From NCBI GenBank assembly GCA_944362695.1, contig CALVTQ010000097.1, positions 1 through 36,716 of the forward strand: a DNA stretch of 36,716 bases, in the 5' to 3' direction. Each line of letters begins with the position of its first letter. Position 1 is the stretch's first letter. Below, piece by piece: positions 34,574 through 36,716 of this stretch. Both the position numbers and the translations under genes were made by a program. The notes under the pieces were generated by a model, which did not search any database, was not told the DNA's origin, and saw nothing but the letters and a program-made list of their open reading frames with translations. This DNA is from an uncultured Clostridia bacterium (lineage in GTDB: Bacteria; Bacillota; Clostridia; Christensenellales; Aristaeellaceae).

Positions 34574-35392
34574 ATGGGCAAGCATCATCATTCCACCGTG
34601 CCGATCACCGCGCTTGCGCTCACGGGCCTCTTTGACACGCACGCGCACCCGACGGACGGTCGCTTTGACAGCGACAGAGACGACGTGCTCGCACGCATGC
34701 GCGAGGGCGGCATGCTCTGCGTCTGTGTGGGCGCGGACATGGAATCCAGCGCACAGTCGGTCGAGCTGGCCAAGCGCGAGCCGATGATCTACGCCACGGT
34801 CGGCGTGCACCCGCACGACGCGAAGACTTTCACCGAGGCGGACGTGCCGGTGCTCACAAACTGGCTGACAAATGAGCCGAAGGTTGTGGCGCTGGGCGAG
34901 ATCGGCTTGGATTATTACTACGACCTGTCCCCGCGCGACGTGCAGAAGGACGTGTTCTCGCGCCAACTCGACCTCGCGTATGAGCTGGGCAAGCCCGTCG
35001 TGCTGCACATCCGCGACGCGCACGGAGACACGATCGACATGCTGCGCGCGCACCAGAACCGCCTGCCGCACTGCGTGGTGCATTGCTGCTCGGCAAGCTG
35101 GGAGAGCGCGAAGATCTATTTAAGTCTCGGCTGCATGATCTCGTTCGCCGGTCCCGTAACGCTCGCGCGGTCTGTGAACCTGCACGAGGTCGCCAAGAAC
35201 GTGCCGATTGACCGGCTTATGATCGAGACGGACAGCCCGTATCTTGCGCCGGAACCGGTGCGAGGGCGGCGCAACGAGCCGGTCTGTGTGGAGCACATCT
35301 GCCGGTTCATCGCGAATCTGCGCGAAATGGACGCGCAGGAGCTGTGCGATATCACGCGCGAGAACGGCAAGCGGTTCTACGGGATCGCGTAA
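34574..35392 (+). CDS. TatD family metal-dependent hydrolase/DNase
   Basis: The 272-residue protein is a TIM-barrel hydrolase with the TatD motifs FDTHAHP, GVHPHDA, ALGEIGLDYYY, HIRDAHGDT and ETDSPYLAPEPVRGRRNEP, which supply the expected metal ligands. TatD proteins have 3'-5' exonuclease activity on DNA or RNA in tested members. metG-tatD adjacency is common in Firmicutes and probably gives co-transcription from the T-box leader; the gap is 12 nt and the site is GAGGGA. The N terminus has a short His-rich extension (GKHHHS) before the barrel. Confidence 0.93.
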   Translation: MGKHHHSTVPITALALTGLFDTHAHPTDGRFDSDRDDVLARMREGGMLCVCVGADMESSAQSVELAKREPMIYATVGVHPHDAKTFTEADVPVLTNWLTNEPKVVALGEIGLDYYYDLSPRDVQKDVFSRQLDLAYELGKPVVLHIRDAHGDTIDMLRAHQNRLPHCVVHCCSASWESAKIYLSLGCMISFAGPVTLARSVNLHEVAKNVPIDRLMIETDSPYLAPEPVRGRRNEPVCVEHICRFIANLREMDAQELCDITRENGKRFYGIA

Positions 35393-35401
35393 GAAAAAAG
35401 G

Positions 35402-35447
35402 ATATAGAAAAGCCGCCGCATTCCGCAAGAAACGGAGTGCGGCGGTT
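35402..35447. terminator. Bidirectional terminator between tatD and mntP
   Basis: AGCCGCCGCA (35411-35420) pairs with TGCGGCGGTT (35438-35447), extended inwards by CCG/CGG. On the minus strand a TTTTCTATATCC tract follows, and on the plus strand TTTAT. Confidence 0.8.
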
Positions 35448-35460
35448 TATGTATGCGTTT

Positions 35461-36021
35461 TTAGCCACCGATCAGATGCTCGACGAGGATTTTGAGGCCC
35501 ATGACGATGAGAACGAGACCGCCGAAGAACTCCGCCTTTGCCTGATACTTGCTGCCGAACAGGCTGCCGACCTTGACGCCCGCCACGCAGCAGACGAATG
35601 TCGTCACGCCGATGAACGACACGGCAGGCACGATATCCACACCGAGGAATGCGAACGATATACCGACGGCGAGCGCGTCGATGCTCGTGGCGATGGCGAG
35701 TGGAACCATCGCGCGAGGGGAGAAGTCGTCATCGCAGGACTCCTCGTCGCCGGAGCGAGCTTCGCGAATCATGTTGATGCCAATGAACGCGAGCAGGGCG
35801 AAGGCGAAATACGGCGCGACGGCTGTCACAAGATGTTCAAATCGCGAGCCGAGCAGATAGCCGATGAGCGGCATGAGGCCCTGAAATACGCCGAAATACA
35901 CGCCGCAGATCAACATATGCCTGATCTTGCATACGCGCACGGACAGGCCCTTGCAGATCGACACGGCGAACGCGTCCATCGAAAGGCCCAGAGCGATGAC
36001 GAACAATTCCCACAAACCCAT
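35461..36021 (-). CDS. mntP: Manganese efflux pump MntP
   Basis: MntP exports Mn(II) across the cytoplasmic membrane. The 186-residue protein has six predicted helices in two repeated halves. The metal-binding acidic motifs are GLSMDAFAVSICKGL in helix 1 and ATSIDALAVGISFAFLG in helix 4, matching the family. A cytosolic loop rich in acidic residues lies between the halves (about residues 88-105). GGAGG lies 9 nt before the ATG. Its leader is a yybP-ykoY-type Mn riboswitch, which supports the substrate. Confidence 0.95.
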   Translation of the reverse strand: MGLWELFVIALGLSMDAFAVSICKGLSVRVCKIRHMLICGVYFGVFQGLMPLIGYLLGSRFEHLVTAVAPYFAFALLAFIGINMIREARSGDEESCDDDFSPRAMVPLAIATSIDALAVGISFAFLGVDIVPAVSFIGVTTFVCCVAGVKVGSLFGSKYQAKAEFFGGLVLIVMGLKILVEHLIGG

Positions 36022-36110
36022 GAATTTTTCCTCCGTTTCGCTTGGCGGCGGGGGAGCGTCCGCCGGTTCTCAAGTATATGACGCAGAAGTGTGCGGACAC
36101 CCTGCCGCAC

Positions 36111-36243
36111 AAAAAAAGACAAGGCCAATCTGCCGCGATGATGCTGCGGCAGATTAGTCTCGTCATTTCATATAAAGCCAGAGGCGATAGCCCCAGTATG
36201 TTGGCCTTATCACGCCCATGCGGACGCTGACTACTCCCTAATG
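36111..36243 (-). promoter_or_regulatory. yybP-ykoY-type manganese riboswitch with terminator
   Basis: On the minus strand the leader carries AGGGAGTAG at its 5' end, GCCAACATACT in the middle and AATGACGAGAC at its 3' end, the recurrent segments of the yybP-ykoY class. ATTAG and CTAAT can close the aptamer (P1). The CTAAT strand runs into the 5' arm of a terminator (AATCTGCCGC / GCGGCAGATT, 9-nt loop), followed by a 7-T tract. Mn binding should hold P1, break the terminator and turn on mntP. Confidence 0.88.
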
Positions 36244-36252
36244 CATATGGTT

Positions 36253-36281
36253 ATTATACACAGCAAAGTTATGCTTGTCAA
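36253..36281 (-). promoter_or_regulatory. Sigma-A promoter of mntP
   Basis: On the minus strand consensus TTGACA and TATAAT are separated by 17 nt, placing transcription start just before the riboswitch aptamer. The -35 lies 7 nt past the stop of the upstream ABC permease. Confidence 0.88.
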
Positions 36282-36288
36282 GGAAAAA

Positions 36289-36716
36289 TCAGCGCTCCTC
36301 GCGGAAATATGCGAGGCCCAGCGCAGCGGGCGGCTGATTCTCGCGCTTCTTGCGCAGAGAGGTGACGACCAGCACGACGATGGTGACGACATAAGGCACC
36401 ATCTGGATAAGGTCGGTCATGTAGCCCGGCACGGTGATGCCCAGCAGCGTCGGCAGGAACTGATACAGCCAATAAAGCATGCCGAACAGATAGCTGCCCC
36501 AAATCGCGTTGAGCGGACGCCACGTCGTGAAGATGACCAGCGCGACGGCCAGCCAGCCCAGCGCCTCAATCTGGCCGGTGGTCGCCCAGATGCCCTGATT
36601 GTAATCCAGCACGTAATACAGGCCGCCCAGACCGGAAATGCCCGCGCCGAGGCAGGTCGCCAGATACTTATAGCGGCCCACGTTGATGCCGGCCGCGTCC
36701 GCTGTCGCGGGATTCT
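36289..36716 (-). CDS. ABC transporter permease, nucleoside (BMP-linked) type, 5' truncated
   Basis: Only the C-terminal 141 residues or so are in the window; the frame is open at the right edge. They contain the coupling-region block NPATADAAGINVGRYKYLA, several membrane helices and the tail ENQPPAALGLAYFREER. That tail is characteristic of the second permease (NupQ/YufQ-like) of nucleoside importers with a BMP-type lipoprotein receptor. The rest of the operon should lie beyond the right edge. No separate terminator is seen before the mntP promoter. Confidence 0.85.
   Translation of the reverse strand, partial: NPATADAAGINVGRYKYLATCLGAGISGLGGLYYVLDYNQGIWATTGQIEALGWLAVALVIFTTWRPLNAIWGSYLFGMLYWLYQFLPTLLGITVPGYMTDLIQMVPYVVTIVVLVVTSLRKKRENQPPAALGLAYFREER

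Noticed and set aside
36091-36110. Hairpin GTGCGG / CCGCAC just after the mntP riboswitch T-tract
   Set aside because: It is short (6 bp), has no T-tract on the transcribed strand and no clear partner. It may be a chance palindrome in the leader.

Overview
The window is a GC-rich, densely coding stretch of a spore-forming Clostridia-type Firmicute chromosome. Three things point there: a SpoIIP sporulation amidase, an alpha/beta-type small acid-soluble spore protein (SASP), and Gram-positive regulation (a Met T-box, a yybP-ykoY-type Mn leader, AGGAGG ribosome binding sites, TTGACA/TATAAT promoters). The genus cannot be fixed from the sequence. No phage, transposon, CRISPR, tRNA or rRNA was seen, and no gene-free stretch exceeds about 300 bases.

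Layout. 1-1074 (+): the end of a phosphoribosyltransferase and a three-LysM protein. 1183-5418 (-): a radical SAM/PDZ protein (DUF512 family), der and plsY as a tight operon, then an SPL-like radical SAM protein behind a terminator. 5581-7388 (-): a sporulation pair, DUF1614 membrane protein and spoIIP. 7572-12005 (+): a type IIA topoisomerase B/A pair. 12172-16000 (+): ABC-F ATPase, pgsA and guaB, each with its own promoter. 16132-21273 (+): a signalling/export cassette made of a LytTR response regulator, a sensorless GHKL kinase and two ABC half-exporters. 21349-23428 (-): asd and dapA of the diaminopimelate/lysine pathway. 23655-32296 (+): M20 amidohydrolase, YesL-like membrane protein, SASP, methyltransferase, Hsp33, then three poorly characterised proteins (TPR; alpha-helical repeat; zinc ribbon-TM-TPR-chitobiase-C-like). 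32335-35392 (+): T-box-controlled metG, then tatD. 35461-36281 (-): Mn-riboswitch-controlled mntP. The right edge cuts a nucleoside-type ABC permease.

Most genes are core housekeeping. The most interesting parts are: (i) the LytTR/GHKL/ABC-ABC cassette, with a 21-bp-period direct repeat upstream of the exporters; (ii) the uncharacterised three-gene cluster after hslO; (iii) a recurring arrangement in which promoters are embedded in, or directly abut, intrinsic terminators (guaB, the ABC pair, the M20 gene, and more loosely metG); (iv) two well-formed riboswitch leaders. None is clearly a wholly new system. The cassette and the three-gene cluster are the best candidates for follow-up.
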